Source: Nitrospina sp. | GTDB lineage: Bacteria > Nitrospinota > Nitrospinia > Nitrospinales > VA-1 | Reading direction: 5' to 3' | Assembly: GCA_018697205.1 (NCBI GenBank) | Contig: JABHTG010000037.1 | Coordinates: 30,283 to 94,282 of the forward strand | DNA length: 64,000 nucleotides | Shown here: piece by piece, positions 9,449 through 19,248 of the stretch | Numbering within the stretch: the stretch's first letter is position 1 | How the letters are laid out: every line of letters starts with the position of its first letter | The notes under the pieces: model-generated | Databases searched by the model: none | Seen by the model: only the letters and a program-made list of their open reading frames with translations | Told to the model about the DNA's origin: nothing | Program-made: the position numbers and the translations under genes

Positions 9449-10023
9449 GAGACTTTCTTTTTTTCTATTTTCATTGTCTTAATAAATCCACTAACAGTCA
9501 TTTGAGCTTGTAGTTCTTCCAAATCCTTTTTATTTATTCTTTGAACTGACATCTCCTCGATGACCATGAACTTTTGGTTATTTTCCAGGATACGTATAAA
9601 ATTAGTCAAATTTCTAAGTTTTGAGCGGGTAGTAACTTTGGTTGATATGGTTAATAAGTTCTCTGTATATTTAGGCTTATCGACACGAAACCGTATAATG
9701 TTTACACCCGTTTGGTTTGATAGGCTCTCTATTAGGCGCTGTTGTTCTGCAGCGGCTAAGGCTGGCTTAGTTTGGTTGAAAAAACGCTGCTTAAGAATTG
9801 AGCTTGTTAATTTATTTTCCGTGCTTTTGGCTTTGTAATATGACTTTTGATTCAAAATTGCATAGCATTTTTGAATGAAAAGAATTTTGTCTTGTATTTT
9901 TTGATCCGCTCTACTGTTTTCTGTGTAGACTGGTTGTGCTACGAAGACAAAAAAGAGCCAGAGAATAATAAAAGTTCCTCCAGTAAGTACTAATTTTCTA
10001 TCTCTGGGTGCTATTTCAACCAC
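9445..10023 (-). CDS. gspM: GspM/PilO-like inner-membrane assembly protein
   Basis: One N-terminal TM then coiled coil and ferredoxin-like region; located between gspL-like and gspD. Confidence 0.7.
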   Translation of the reverse strand: MVEIAPRDRKLVLTGGTFIILWLFFVFVAQPVYTENSRADQKIQDKILFIQKCYAILNQKSYYKAKSTENKLTSSILKQRFFNQTKPALAAAEQQRLIESLSNQTGVNIIRFRVDKPKYTENLLTISTKVTTRSKLRNLTNFIRILENNQKFMVIEEMSVQRINKKDLEELQAQMTVSGFIKTMKIEKKKVS

Positions 10024-11494
10024 TATTCCCCCCTATGGCAGCATTAATTGTAAATTTTTCGCCTATTGATTCAGTTATGATCGTGCCTACAAAATGGGTG
10101 TCCCGAAAATGATTTGAGTTTTCAATTATTGGTATTAGTTGGGATGCATTAATCGAAACTCCATTAAGTTTAATATTTTTGTTCTCGAACTTGATCTTTT
10201 TTAGCCACGTATCCTTGGGGATAATCTGACTCAATTCTAGGAGTAATGGGAGCTTTGTTGGGTTTTGTTCATCTATTCTATTGAGAGTGTTTGTGTACTT
10301 TTGAAGCTCATTATACTCAAGGTCAACCTTCTCTAAAGGTCCCATATGAACTTTTATTTCGTCTAATTGTTTATCAAGAGAAGTTAAAATTATTTTATTT
10401 TGGATGCTTTGATTAATCATGAACCCAAATAAAAATAATATTGTTGCTAATGCGAGTCCTACTGAGTTTTTAACGTTTATTTTTTTTTTCTTAGTAGTGT
10501 TTAAGTTATCTGGTAATAGGTTTGTTTCAATTATATTTTGCTTTGTCTCCCGCATTGCAAGTCCAAGAGAGGTGCCCATAAAGGCTGTAGAATAATTTTT
10601 GGGTAACTCTGAATTGATGACCGATGGGAGTTGTGGTCTAAAAACCTGAACTCCTGCCGCCGACTCCAACATTGCAGTAATTTTTGGTGCTAAATGGCCA
10701 CCTCCTGAAACGAAAACCGCGTCTACGGTTTTGGAGTTATCGATATTCCTGCAAGATGAGAGAGCGTTCTTTATTTCTTCTACTAAGGTTTCAGTAATTG
10801 TTTCTATATTAATTTGATTTGTTTGTTTTTCTATATTGAGGAAAATATCTCTGTACATTGGATCCACAATTGGAATGTTTCTAGAAAACTCCAATTCTCT
10901 CTGTATAAGAATTGAAATTTCAATGTCGTTAGAACTAAGGTCTACTAAAACTGAAAGTGATTCTTGGTTTTTATCGTTTAGCCATAATATATTGAGGTTG
11001 GCGAATATAGAGACATCAAGAATTGATACGTTAAGATTGAGTTTTTTAAGTAAACTAAGGTAGTAGTTAGCGGTTTCTTTCTTAATTGCAGCGCATGCGA
11101 TGTGATACTGGTTGTCTTTTTTTGTAGTTATATGATTAGAGTAGTACAAATTATCTAAACTCGATGAAAAATGCCTCTCTAATTCAAATGCCATCATAGA
11201 ATCTACAGATTCGCGGTCGGGAGAAGGAAGTTTAAATGACTGAAATGTTATGTTAGAACGTGGAATACTGACAACCACGTTTTCTGTCCACGCATTATGT
11301 TCGATCATAAAGGCGTTTACTTTCTCTAGAAAAAGAGATTCGGCTTTTTCATTTTCTTTACTTAAAGGTTCAATAGGTATGTACTTGCTTGCTAATACAT
11401 CTAAGCGATACAGGGTTTTCCCTAATAAAGTTAGACAGACAGAGTTTTCACGGATGTCAATCCCTAGTGATTTTTCAAGATAAAATTTTTTCAT
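10016..11494 (-). CDS. gspL: GspL-like protein (PilM-like actin fold plus PilN-like region)
   Basis: LGIDIRENSVCLTLLGKTLYRLDVL...VVVSIPRSNITFQSFKLP...VDAVFVSGGGHLAPKI, TM, then PilN-like periplasmic part. Confidence 0.8.
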   Translation of the reverse strand: MKKFYLEKSLGIDIRENSVCLTLLGKTLYRLDVLASKYIPIEPLSKENEKAESLFLEKVNAFMIEHNAWTENVVVSIPRSNITFQSFKLPSPDRESVDSMMAFELERHFSSSLDNLYYSNHITTKKDNQYHIACAAIKKETANYYLSLLKKLNLNVSILDVSIFANLNILWLNDKNQESLSVLVDLSSNDIEISILIQRELEFSRNIPIVDPMYRDIFLNIEKQTNQINIETITETLVEEIKNALSSCRNIDNSKTVDAVFVSGGGHLAPKITAMLESAAGVQVFRPQLPSVINSELPKNYSTAFMGTSLGLAMRETKQNIIETNLLPDNLNTTKKKKINVKNSVGLALATILFLFGFMINQSIQNKIILTSLDKQLDEIKVHMGPLEKVDLEYNELQKYTNTLNRIDEQNPTKLPLLLELSQIIPKDTWLKKIKFENKNIKLNGVSINASQLIPIIENSNHFRDTHFVGTIITESIGEKFTINAAIGGNSG

Positions 11495-12495
11495 TGATTG
11501 CCTGTTAATTCACTTCTGTCTTGATTATTTAAAATATTATCGTTCCAGTAATGCGTTAATAATATTGGGCCTTCTTTTTTAGATATTTTTTGAATAACGG
11601 TGCTGATCGAATGATTTGTCGGGCTATCCTCGGCTTTACCTGTAGACCTAATTCTAAAATAACTAGATGTTGTCTTGTCATAGAAACCCTTTTTTTCTCT
11701 TTCTTTCATTATTGTTTTTGCCTGTGTCTCAGAAAAAATGACCGAAAGAATCTCGGGTTTAGCTGTATTGGGGTTTATCGTTTCTACATTGTAGGTAGTA
11801 AAAAAATCAATCAATCCTTTACGTTTATCAAAACCATATAAAGTTTTTTTATCAACTTCACGGACTTTTATTAATTCATCAAGGTTTTCTATGGGCGCAT
11901 TTTTGGGAAAATAAGGTGGACTTAAATTCTGATAAAAGTCATTTTCAGCCCCATTTAATCGATGGGTTTTATCTGAATCGATCCAATCAAGTATTGAGTC
12001 AGCGATAATATCCTTCTTGTCTTTTGATTCGATACCTATTTTCGTCAAAACCTTGACCAATATATCTCGAGTTGTTTTGTTGATAGGGATTTTGCTATTT
12101 TCATCTTTGATTGAATAGCTAATTACTCCTGGCCCAAATTTGATATTTTGGCGTATTGGGGAACGATATGAAACTTCTTCTGAATTTGAAGGTTTTTTAT
12201 CAGATCCTTTAGTAGTAGGACCCATGATTAGTCCAAAGTCTTGATTCAAAGCGTGAAAGCTTGCTGGTGAAAGGATTTCTGCCATTGCCATGTGGACCCC
12301 AGCCTTAGCAAGGTGGTAAGTTTGGATGTCCTCCTTAAAGTTACGGGTTGTATTAACTTCTCCTTTCATGGAGAAGGCAAATTCTGTAGCTAATCCCATT
12401 AAGAGAACCAGAACCCATAAGACTACCATCAGGGCAATTCCGTTTTGATTTGAATGAATTTTAAGTTTTTTCATCACGTTCTTCAGGTAATGCAA
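11491..12495 (-). CDS. gspK: GspK minor pseudopilin
   Basis: NQNGIALMVVLWVLVLLMGLATEFAFSMKGEVNTTRNFKED; helix-hairpin-helix-like region. Start may be the internal Met at 12474. Confidence 0.88.
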   Translation of the reverse strand: MHYLKNVMKKLKIHSNQNGIALMVVLWVLVLLMGLATEFAFSMKGEVNTTRNFKEDIQTYHLAKAGVHMAMAEILSPASFHALNQDFGLIMGPTTKGSDKKPSNSEEVSYRSPIRQNIKFGPGVISYSIKDENSKIPINKTTRDILVKVLTKIGIESKDKKDIIADSILDWIDSDKTHRLNGAENDFYQNLSPPYFPKNAPIENLDELIKVREVDKKTLYGFDKRKGLIDFFTTYNVETINPNTAKPEILSVIFSETQAKTIMKEREKKGFYDKTTSSYFRIRSTGKAEDSPTNHSISTVIQKISKKEGPILLTHYWNDNILNNQDRSELTGNQ

Positions 12496-13321
12496 ATTTC
12501 ATTCCAGAATTAAGAGGTATAATGATAGGAGGAGAGTAAATTACCCTTGATTGCCCCTTTGATTCGGGTTTAAGTGCCTCCTTCAAACCAAGTGAAACTT
12601 CCACGGCTCTAGGTAAAGTCATTTTATGATTTTTTTCAAATCTATACCTAGATTGCTGTTCTTCAGTTAGCTCGCCTACTTTTTTATTAAAAAAAGTTTG
12701 TTCAACAGAGGTTACCCAACGCCCTTCATATTTTTTTGACTTATCAAATTGGAGCTCAGTTTCGCTTGGGCTTAATTCTTTTACTTGGTAGTAGCGGAAC
12801 TTAAGGTAATCGACATCTTCAGCAAGAAGAAATAAACGATCTTGATTAGTTTTTCTAGATATATAGGTAGTCGAGTTTTTGGATGCTACAATTCGTTCTC
12901 CCATTATAATTCCAGACTTTCCTGACTCTGGATGCTCTCCGACATAAAAAGTAGTTTCATGTGTCCACGGAGATTTCCCCTGACTTGTGAGTTGTGAGGA
13001 AAAAGTTACAAACCGCAGAAAATTTTCTTTCCCTTCAAAGGAAAGTAATCTTTCAGGTTTCTCTTCTAAATTTTTTGTAGTGAAAACGTTTTTTTCCCGA
13101 AATATAAATACGGGATAAGTAGATTTTATTTTTTGTCCAAGTTGATTTTGAATTAGTCGTAATCGTTGGAACGTATCAACTTTTAATTGGCCAGTTTCTT
13201 GGGCCGAAGATCCAAGCCTTATAGCTCCTAGCGAGATAGCAACAATAAACCCTATAATTCCCAAAGAAAGAATAAGTTCTAATAAAGTGAATCCGTGGTT
13301 TGAATTGCGCAAACATTTCAT
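12461..13321 (-). CDS. gspJ: GspJ pseudopilin (start trimmed to the internal Met MKCLRNSNHGFTLLE)
   Basis: Prepilin motif GFTLLELILSLGIIGFIVAISLGAIRLG; the ORF-track start at 13429 would overlap gspI. Confidence 0.85.
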   Translation of the reverse strand: MKCLRNSNHGFTLLELILSLGIIGFIVAISLGAIRLGSSAQETGQLKVDTFQRLRLIQNQLGQKIKSTYPVFIFREKNVFTTKNLEEKPERLLSFEGKENFLRFVTFSSQLTSQGKSPWTHETTFYVGEHPESGKSGIIMGERIVASKNSTTYISRKTNQDRLFLLAEDVDYLKFRYYQVKELSPSETELQFDKSKKYEGRWVTSVEQTFFNKKVGELTEEQQSRYRFEKNHKMTLPRAVEVSLGLKEALKPESKGQSRVIYSPPIIIPLNSGMKFALPEERDEKT

Positions 13322-13325
13322 AATA

Positions 13326-13931
13326 TTAATTTCCCGAAATACGAGGAGTATATGCTCCACTGATATAGGCTTTGCCTTGCTTGCGACCAGAAATATATTG
13401 AAAAGGATCATTAGGAGGTGGCGTGTCATCCTTTTCGTTTGCCTTTATAGAGCTTGGGCCTCCGCCAAATGACTGTGCTAGTATAAAATCTGCGCCAGGA
13501 TACAATGCCCCATCCACTTTTAGGGTGTTAAGTTCAATGTCACGGGTTTTCCCGTTATCCTCCCAGAGTACATTTAATTTTACTCTTGAAAGTTGGATAT
13601 TATTCTCTGCGCTATTTAGAGGCGAAGTGTATGGTGATATTTCAAGTTGCCACCGGTATTTTTTTTCGTTAAGAAAGCTTCCTTCAAACTCAGAAGTAGG
13701 GTAGTTATTGATCTCCAGCTCTCCTAGCTTTGAATGGGCAAGAGTCGTGCCTTTAAGATATTGCTCTGAAAGGCTGACCGAACGAATGCTTCCAGAAAAT
13801 AACTGTGAAACAGTGACAAAGCCTATAGCCATTATGGCGAGGGAAACAATCACCTCAAGAAGAGAAAAGCCATCATTATTTATTTTTTTTGATTTTTGTC
13901 TGCCCGGTAATGGGGTCAACGCTGATAGCAT
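13326..13931 (-). CDS. gspI: GspI pseudopilin
   Basis: DGFSLLEVIVSLAIMAIGFVTVSQLFSGSIRSVSLSEQYLKGTTLAHSKLGELE. Start uncertain (overlaps gspH by 56 nt). Confidence 0.85.
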   Translation of the reverse strand: MLSALTPLPGRQKSKKINNDGFSLLEVIVSLAIMAIGFVTVSQLFSGSIRSVSLSEQYLKGTTLAHSKLGELEINNYPTSEFEGSFLNEKKYRWQLEISPYTSPLNSAENNIQLSRVKLNVLWEDNGKTRDIELNTLKVDGALYPGADFILAQSFGGGPSSIKANEKDDTPPPNDPFQYISGRKQGKAYISGAYTPRISGN

Positions 13932-14391
13932 AATAATTATCCAAATTTTTAGATTCTTTTATATTCATAGCAATTAAACCACCACTTGAGTTTCCCTGAG
14001 GGTAAAAAGTGACTGTGAATTCACCATCCCTAAAAAAATTATCTTCACCTTCGTATATAAAGTGAGTCAAACTAACCGGATCCGTTATAGATGTTATCTT
14101 TTTGGTTTTATTTTTATAGTCTTGAGTAACCCAGAACTGATTCCTAGTTAGATTCCCCGAAAATACGACTGGTTTTTTAGAAGCAATAGCTTCACTTCTT
14201 GCATATCGCAAAGTAGAGGCAACCTTACGCGCAGACGATTGCAGTTCCATGCGATCTAGTGTTGTCATGACAAAGGGCGTGCTCAAGCCCGCAATAAGAG
14301 CCATAAAGAACATAACAAGCGTCAGCTCAAGCAAAGTAAATCCTAAGCATCCGATCTTTTTTAAAGGAGGCATCTTTTTCATTACTTCCAA
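13876..14391 (-). CDS. gspH: GspH pseudopilin
   Basis: GFTLLELTLVMFFMALIAGLSTPFVMTTLDRMELQSSARKVASTLRYARSEAIASKKPVVF. Confidence 0.85.
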   Translation of the reverse strand: MEVMKKMPPLKKIGCLGFTLLELTLVMFFMALIAGLSTPFVMTTLDRMELQSSARKVASTLRYARSEAIASKKPVVFSGNLTRNQFWVTQDYKNKTKKITSITDPVSLTHFIYEGEDNFFRDGEFTVTFYPQGNSSGGLIAMNIKESKNLDNYYAISVDPITGQTKIKKNK

Positions 14392-14792
14392 CTGACTATA
14401 TCTTTATTATTTTCCTCACCACCTTCTACTTTATCTGCTCCGTATGAAATTAGGTCATAGTCACCATGTTCACCTGGAGATGTGTAAATGTAGCTATTGC
14501 CCCATGGATCTTTTGGGATTTCTTTTTTGAGATATGCGGAAATTGCCTTTAGGCCTTCTTCAGTGTTTGGGTATTTATGATTTTCAAGGCGGTATAAATC
14601 GAGGGCTTGACCAAGTAACTCAATTTGAGCTTGAGCATCCTGTTGCATTGCCTTATCTACATGTCCAAAAAATTTTGGAACAACTAAGGCTGCAAGAAGT
14701 CCAATGATAACCATAACAACCAGTAGTTCTATTAAAGTAAACCCTGATTGTAGATTTTTTTTGACTTGGAAAATTGTTGTTTGTCTATTCAT
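14382..14792 (-). CDS. gspG: GspG major pseudopilin
   Basis: GFTLIELLVVMVIIGLLAALVVPKFFGHVDKAMQQDAQAQIELLGQALDLYRLENHKYPNTEEGLKA...DPWGNSYIY. Confidence 0.96.
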   Translation of the reverse strand: MNRQTTIFQVKKNLQSGFTLIELLVVMVIIGLLAALVVPKFFGHVDKAMQQDAQAQIELLGQALDLYRLENHKYPNTEEGLKAISAYLKKEIPKDPWGNSYIYTSPGEHGDYDLISYGADKVEGGEENNKDIVSWK

Positions 14793-14826
14793 ACATGCCT
14801 AGCCCCTTTAAAGAAGTTGTTTTTGA

Positions 14827-16053
14827 TTAAAAGTTGATTTCGTTAATGCTAAATATTGCCAACAGCATAGAAATAACAATAAAACCAATTACCAAAGCCA
14901 TACTAAGAATCATGAAAGGTTCAATAAGTGATATAAGTTGTTTGACGGAACGATCAATTTCCCGATCATAGGTATTTGCAACTTTGGTCAGCATTTTATC
15001 AAGCATCCCAGTTTCCTCTCCAACCGTCATCATATGTATCGCAAGAGGCGGAAATATACCCGTTTCTTGAAGTGGCTTTGAAAAGCCCTTTCCTTCCTTG
15101 AGTCCTTTTCTAAGCTGACTCATAGTCGCTGCTATCATGCGGTTATTAAGGATTGCTTGAGTTATATTTAAGGCTGCTAATATAGCTACGCCACTTGATA
15201 ATAGAGTGGCCATAGTTCTACTGAAGCGAGAAACTTCGATTTTTTGGGCAAGGGGCCCAAATAGAGGAAGTCTTAATACGATTCCATCCCAATGAAGACG
15301 ACCTTTTTCTTGTTTAAGGTAAAAAATAAAACCTGCTACTAATAGAATGAATGAAATTATGATAGCCATCCAGTGATTGGTTATAAACGTACTCAGGAAT
15401 AACATTATTTTTGTTGGAAGAGGCAACGCTGCTCCCAATTCGTCAAATAGCTTAGTAAACCTTGGAATTACTACCGTAAAAAGAACCAATATTGCAAAGC
15501 CTCCTACAGAGGTAAGGATTGCGGGATAGATCATGGCAGATCTTATATTTGCTTTTAGTTCTTCATTTTTATCAAGAAAGCTAGCAACACTTGTTAGTGA
15601 AGGTGCTAGGGTTCCTCCAGCCTCACCAGCTCGAATCATATTTATGTATAACTTTGAAAAGACTTTTGGATATTCTGCCAATGCATCAGCAAACGAACTC
15701 CCGGCGTGAACTTTTTTGTGGACTTCGGTAAGAATTTCTTTGGCTTGTGGTTTTTCTGTAAGGTCCACAAGAAGTGATAGTGATTTGTCGAGGGTGATTC
15801 CTGATTCCACAAGCGTTGCAAGTTGTTCTGTAAGAGAGACCAAATCCTTTGCGGATATTTTACTTCCCAATCCATTTAGCTGAAATGGAAAATTTTTAGA
15901 AAATTTTTTATGAGATTGGTTGTTTGATAACTGAATAGGAAAGTAATTCAGTCCCCTTAATTGAGCAACAGCATTTTGGTAATCAGATGCCTCTAAGTTA
16001 CCCTCAATAGGCTTTCCTAATTGGTCTGTTGCTTTGTAGTAGAAAATATCCAT
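14827..16053 (-). CDS. gspF: GspF inner-membrane platform protein
   Basis: LATLVESGITLDKSLSLL...GEAGGTLAPSL...VGEETGMLDKMLTKVANTYDREID; T2SSF repeats and TM helices. Confidence 0.95.
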   Translation of the reverse strand: MDIFYYKATDQLGKPIEGNLEASDYQNAVAQLRGLNYFPIQLSNNQSHKKFSKNFPFQLNGLGSKISAKDLVSLTEQLATLVESGITLDKSLSLLVDLTEKPQAKEILTEVHKKVHAGSSFADALAEYPKVFSKLYINMIRAGEAGGTLAPSLTSVASFLDKNEELKANIRSAMIYPAILTSVGGFAILVLFTVVIPRFTKLFDELGAALPLPTKIMLFLSTFITNHWMAIIISFILLVAGFIFYLKQEKGRLHWDGIVLRLPLFGPLAQKIEVSRFSRTMATLLSSGVAILAALNITQAILNNRMIAATMSQLRKGLKEGKGFSKPLQETGIFPPLAIHMMTVGEETGMLDKMLTKVANTYDREIDRSVKQLISLIEPFMILSMALVIGFIVISMLLAIFSINEINF

Positions 16054-16112
16054 AATTTCAGTCAGGGGTAGAGGTTGAAACTTTCGGAGGACAATTATTA
16101 TATAACCCTAGG

Positions 16113-17816
16113 TTAAGTTTGTTCGTTTAATGTTACTCTCAATACTTCTTCTACGGTCGTTATTCCGTCTGCGACTTTCTTCCATCCATCTTCACGTAAG
16201 GTAGTCATTCCTTTATTGCGTGCTGTTTCGCGAATTATTTGAGCAGTTGATTTGTCTAGTATAAGTTGTCTTATAGCATCATCCACTACAAGTAATTCGT
16301 AGATACCTGCTCGACCACGAAAACCAGTGTGGCTACATTCTTTGCATCCTTTACCATGAAAAGTCTTCATCTCCTCTTGATCGTAGGTGCCCATTTCCGC
16401 TATTAATGTTTTGGAAACCTTGGTGGGTTCTATACATTTTTTGCAGATTACTCGAACTAGCCGCTGAGCAAGTACACCGAGAACGGCAGAAGAAATAAGA
16501 TAGTTTTCTACACCCATATCTAGTAGACGAGTAATCGCTCCTGCTGCATCGTTTGTATGAACGGTGCTAAAAACAAGGTGGCCGGTTAGAGCGGCTTGAA
16601 TTGCAACGTCTGCAGTTTGTGCATCTCGTATTTCACCAACCATGATCACATCTGGATCTTGTCGAACAATGGAACGTAAACCACTAGCAAAATCCAGACC
16701 TATTTTCGGTTTGACATGAATCTGATTAATTCCTCTTATTTGATATTCTACGGGGTCTTCGATAGTGATTATTTTTTTATCTGGGGTATTTATATTTTGT
16801 AAAGCCCCGTAAAGTGTAGTGGTTTTCCCGCTACCAGTGGGGCCTGTAACTAGTAATTTACCGTACGGCTTATGAATTAAACCTTGAAACTGTTCCAGTA
16901 CATTTTTTGGGAACCCCATTTCGCCTAAATTAACATTTAGATTACCGCGGTCAAGGATACGTATAACCACACTTTCTCCATGGAGAGTTGGTAGAGTAGA
17001 GACACGCATATCAATGTCTTTACCTTGTAACTTTAATTTTATTCGACCATCCTGAGGTAGTCTACGTTCTGAAATATCCAGATCAGCCATAATTTTTATT
17101 CTCGTGCAAATTGCAGAATTTAACCTTTTAGGTGGTGCTTCAAAGTTATGCAAAATCCCGTCTATTCGGTAACGCAGGATTAAGTCTTCTGCAAATGGTT
17201 CTAGATGAATATCACTTGCGCCCATTTCAGTGGCTTTGTTAATTATGTGATTTACTAATTTTATGACAGGCGCTTCCGAAGCCATGTCTCTAATATGTTC
17301 TGTGTCAGGATCAGTTTCAGTAAAACTATCTTCGTTATCTTTGATGCCATCTACCATTCGCCCCATTGTAGACTCGCCTGCTCCATAAAAAGTTTCTATT
17401 GCCTCGACAATGGTTTCTTCGGTGCTCAAAAGTATTTTTATTTTTTTCCCAAGTGAAACTTTGAGATTTTCTATGGTATGAAGGTCGAATGGATCATAGA
17501 CAGATATTGTTAAAGTTCCATCATTCATTTGAATAGGAAAAATAGTTTTTTCTTTTAAAAAAGCTTCAGGAATATTTAGACCTTTTATAGGCAGTTGGTT
17601 TTTTGGATAATCCTCAAAAGCGAGAAAAGGTATTTTCAGGTCTTGGCTTAGCGTTTCTAGTAAGACTTTTGCGTGAATATAACCATGATCTACAAGTGTT
17701 TTTCCAAGATAATGTCCCGCTAAAAGTTGGTTTTCTTTTATTTCGCCCAGAATTTTTTCTGTGATCTTATTGTTCCTCAGGAGGATTTGTTCGACGGGAT
17801 CTGATTTTTTAAGCAT
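16113..17816 (-). CDS. gspE: GspE secretion ATPase
   Basis: Walker A GPTGSGKTTTLYGAL; MVGEIRDAQTADVAIQAALTGHLVFSTVHTNDA; CxxC zinc-binding segment. Confidence 0.96.
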   Translation of the reverse strand: MLKKSDPVEQILLRNNKITEKILGEIKENQLLAGHYLGKTLVDHGYIHAKVLLETLSQDLKIPFLAFEDYPKNQLPIKGLNIPEAFLKEKTIFPIQMNDGTLTISVYDPFDLHTIENLKVSLGKKIKILLSTEETIVEAIETFYGAGESTMGRMVDGIKDNEDSFTETDPDTEHIRDMASEAPVIKLVNHIINKATEMGASDIHLEPFAEDLILRYRIDGILHNFEAPPKRLNSAICTRIKIMADLDISERRLPQDGRIKLKLQGKDIDMRVSTLPTLHGESVVIRILDRGNLNVNLGEMGFPKNVLEQFQGLIHKPYGKLLVTGPTGSGKTTTLYGALQNINTPDKKIITIEDPVEYQIRGINQIHVKPKIGLDFASGLRSIVRQDPDVIMVGEIRDAQTADVAIQAALTGHLVFSTVHTNDAAGAITRLLDMGVENYLISSAVLGVLAQRLVRVICKKCIEPTKVSKTLIAEMGTYDQEEMKTFHGKGCKECSHTGFRGRAGIYELLVVDDAIRQLILDKSTAQIIRETARNKGMTTLREDGWKKVADGITTVEEVLRVTLNEQT

Positions 17817-17822
17817 AAAATT

Positions 17823-18665
17823 TTATCTGCCAGAAATATGTTGACGCCTTGGTGGCGCTGAAATAGTCCCCGAAATTCGTGGTGAAAGTTGAGGATTTTT
17901 TTTTGTAATTTTCCGTGTACTTGTGAATTTTGGCTTACGTTTCTTTCGTTTTGATTTTTTATTTATACTGGCAATATCTCTTTTTAATTTTATTTCTATT
18001 ATTTTCCCTTCATCGCTGTTGAGTATGATTGCCCTTTTTCTTATTTGAGATATCTTGTAATTACCAAGTTGGTCGCCAAGGTAATACCCCTTTCGCTTAA
18101 TTGGTATGTCTTCAATTTTGTTTTCCCTTTGTATAGGATACGATCCTTCTAAAACAGCAATTTTAATGCCGTTTAGAAGTATTACGCCTCGAAGAATAAT
18201 TTTAGGCATTGGAAGCATTGATCTTGGGGTGGATCTGACCACTTTTACTATAGGTTGTTGTTGAATAGGGGGTATATACTCAATTCTTTCTTTTCTGAAC
18301 AAATTATTAGCTACTATTTTACTGACGCTTTGTGGCGTGGAACTTTGACGCTTGATTGTAAGATGCGCTATTTTGGGGGAGGAGTTTATAAAGCTTTCCC
18401 CATCTACTTTACTTGGATATTTTGGATATACCCAGGAATGAGCACCAAATGCAATTAAGGTAAGAATTGCGAGAAGAAAAATTATATTTAGGCCAAAAAA
18501 AAGTCTATACACAGGACTAGCACAAATCAGGTTTTTTATTGAAAAACTTGTCAGTTTATAAGGTTTTATGAACAATTTTGATAAGTATTGTCCAAAATAA
18601 GCGCTGTATTTAAATTCTGGGAGGTCATTTAAAGTAGATTGACCCACTTCTAGCTGATGTGCCAC
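17823..18665 (-). CDS. gspC: GspC-like inner-membrane protein
   Basis: Single TM, then SVSKIVANNLFRKER...ILRGVILLNGIKIAVLEGS...YYLGDQLGNYKISQIRKRAIIL (GspC homology-region-like); position directly upstream of gspE. Confidence 0.75.
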   Translation of the reverse strand: MAHQLEVGQSTLNDLPEFKYSAYFGQYLSKLFIKPYKLTSFSIKNLICASPVYRLFFGLNIIFLLAILTLIAFGAHSWVYPKYPSKVDGESFINSSPKIAHLTIKRQSSTPQSVSKIVANNLFRKERIEYIPPIQQQPIVKVVRSTPRSMLPMPKIILRGVILLNGIKIAVLEGSYPIQRENKIEDIPIKRKGYYLGDQLGNYKISQIRKRAIILNSDEGKIIEIKLKRDIASINKKSKRKKRKPKFTSTRKITKKNPQLSPRISGTISAPPRRQHISGR

Positions 18666-18798
18666 TTTTGATCCCCTCAGTAGTTAAAACCAACACTTTC
18701 TTTTCGGAAAAATTAGAAAAATCCTTTATAAAAAAAGGGATTTGAGAAGATTTAATTGGGCAATATTCTACGAAAAGACTAGATGTATCTCAGGAATA

Positions 18799-19245
18799 TT
18801 AATTATAGGGGGTACTTTCCACTAACCATATCTGGGAAGTTTTAGTTTGGTTAGTCCAAAGTTCAATACGGCTATAGTCTGCGATCAGTTTTTGTACTGA
18901 ACTTTTCCAGTGTTTTGCTTCTATGTCAATATTGATAAGATTTTTAGCTATCTGTGGTGATAGGCTGAAAAAAATACCCGTTTCCTCTTGTATGTTTTTT
19001 AAAATTTCACCGAGTGGATATTCTCGAAAATGAAGTTGAATACCTTTTGATGTTGTATTAATAGAGTTTTTTGAGGTTGGCTGATAAATAGTGGCGGAAG
19101 GTTTGGGAGTTATAGCGACAGAGGTGGGATTGGGCAACAAAACTTTGGAATTAGATCGAAATGCCAGCTCTGCATCAGCAGAATCAAATAGAGTTAATGT
19201 CATGGCAACGCCAATGATATATGAGGCAAATCTTTTCATTTTCAC
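18799..19245 (-). CDS. Small secreted STN-like (secretin N-terminal-like) protein
   Basis: Signal peptide; LHFREYPLGEILKNIQEETGIFFSLSPQIAKNLINIDIEAKHWKSSVQKLI. Confidence 0.55.
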   Translation of the reverse strand: MKMKRFASYIIGVAMTLTLFDSADAELAFRSNSKVLLPNPTSVAITPKPSATIYQPTSKNSINTTSKGIQLHFREYPLGEILKNIQEETGIFFSLSPQIAKNLINIDIEAKHWKSSVQKLIADYSRIELWTNQTKTSQIWLVESTPYN

Positions 19246-19248
19246 GTA

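Noticed and set aside
13322-13429. N-terminal 36-codon extension of gspJ in the ORF track
   Set aside because: Would overlap gspI; the prepilin leader fits the internal Met at 13321.
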